In this document: in pieces, positions 6,532 to 7,011 of the stretch
How the letters are laid out: the number at the start of each line of letters is the position of its first letter
How positions within the stretch are numbered: the first letter of the stretch is position 1
Assembly (NCBI GenBank): GCA_018666055.1
Contig: JABJAS010000003.1
Location: forward strand, 1 to 7,011
Direction: 5' to 3'
Length of the DNA stretch: 7,011 bases
Source of the DNA: Halieaceae bacterium
GTDB lineage: Bacteria; Pseudomonadota; Gammaproteobacteria; Pseudomonadales; Halieaceae
The notes under the pieces: model-generated
What the model was told of the DNA's origin: nothing
The model's database searches: none
What the model saw: the letters and a program-made list of their open reading frames with translations, nothing else
Program-made: the position numbers and the translations under genes

Positions 6532-7011
6532 ATGGCGAGACTGTCTAATCAGCCCTTGAGGGCAGGGCAGCGTATCGCAGCTCGTGTGGAATATCACGGT
6601 GGTCACTATCATGGTTGGCAAGCGCAGCCACATCTCGTCGTGCCAACCGTACAAGAGGCATTGGAAGAGGCCCTGCAAAAAATCGCCGGCTTACCCGTGA
6701 GGACTGTCTGTGCCGGCCGCACCGATACGGGCGTGCACGCATTTGGCCAAGTAGTCCACTTTGATGACCCCGTCGGGCGCAGTCCTAAGGCTTGGGTCAT
6801 GGGGACAAATCGCCACCTACCCGCTAATATCAGGGTTCACTGGGCAGTGCCAGTTGCCACTGAATTTCACGCTCGATTTAGCGCCACGGCTCGCCGCTAT
6901 CGTTACATTATTCTCAATTCGGACCAGCGCCCCGCGTTGCTAGATGGTCTAGTGGCTTGGGAGCGCAGGAAGCTTGACGTAGCCGCCATGAATGAGGCGG
7001 CGCAGTGTCTC
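6532..7011 (+). CDS. truA: tRNA pseudouridine(38-40) synthase, 5' part
   Basis: TruA converts uridines 38-40 in the tRNA anticodon arm to pseudouridine. The frame opens at ATG 6532 and stays open to the window end, giving the first 160 of an expected 260-270 residues. Clear family blocks are VEYHGGHYHGWQ (19-30), the catalytic motif AGRTDTGVHAFGQVVHF with catalytic Asp65, NRHLPANI, and FHARFSATARRYRYII, close to the E. coli sequence. The start is one base after the fimV stop (TGATATG) with no good Shine-Dalgarno sequence, so translation probably depends on ribosomes finishing fimV. In related genomes trpF commonly follows. The missing C-terminal half is a window-edge effect, not a broken gene. 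Confidence 0.97.
   Translation, partial: MARLSNQPLRAGQRIAARVEYHGGHYHGWQAQPHLVVPTVQEALEEALQKIAGLPVRTVCAGRTDTGVHAFGQVVHFDDPVGRSPKAWVMGTNRHLPANIRVHWAVPVATEFHARFSATARRYRYIILNSDQRPALLDGLVAWERRKLDVAAMNEAAQCL

Noticed and set aside
1..7011. CRISPR arrays, tRNA or rRNA genes, insertion sequences, phage or defence genes
   Set aside because: I looked for regularly spaced repeats, cloverleaf-like segments, transposase motifs and foreign-looking composition and saw none. Outside the left edge the window is filled by six housekeeping-type genes.

Overview
The window is an ordinary, tightly packed, single-strand stretch of a gammaproteobacterial chromosome. All six recognisable genes read on the + strand in the order leuC, leuD, leuB, asd, fimV, truA (truncated by the window end). 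From general knowledge, this order, with fimV between asd and truA, resembles the pseudomonad locus. The base composition, moderately GC-rich by eye, and the protein sequences fit a gammaproteobacterium. A genus cannot be assigned from the sequence alone.

Layout: positions 1-221 hold no gene I can name. The region carries competing short open frames on both strands and a striking cluster of small direct and inverted repeats built around GGCAA/TTGCC. An extended -10 promoter (TGCTATACT, 222-230) and a short leader precede leuC. leuC (312-1757), leuD (1754-2404) and leuB (2401-3486) are joined by 4-base start/stop overlaps (ATGA, then GTGA). asd (3504-4529) follows leuB after 17 bases. An 84-base gap then leads to fimV (4614-6530). 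truA begins at 6532, one base after the fimV stop, and is still open at 7011.

How the genes work together: LeuC and LeuD form isopropylmalate isomerase and LeuB is the next dehydrogenase, so the first three genes give steps 2 and 3 of leucine synthesis. leuA is not in the window. Asd supplies aspartate semialdehyde for lysine, diaminopimelate, threonine and methionine. FimV is an inner-membrane, peptidoglycan-binding polar hub protein linked in other bacteria to type IV pili and polar organisation. TruA modifies tRNA anticodon arms. The last two have no metabolic link to the amino-acid genes; their place here reflects conserved gene order.

I found no evidence for a new biological system. The points most worth a second look are the repeat-rich region upstream of leuC, a class-2-type Asd standing alone where pseudomonads have two Asd-family genes, and a comparatively short FimV with one recognisable TPR-like unit.
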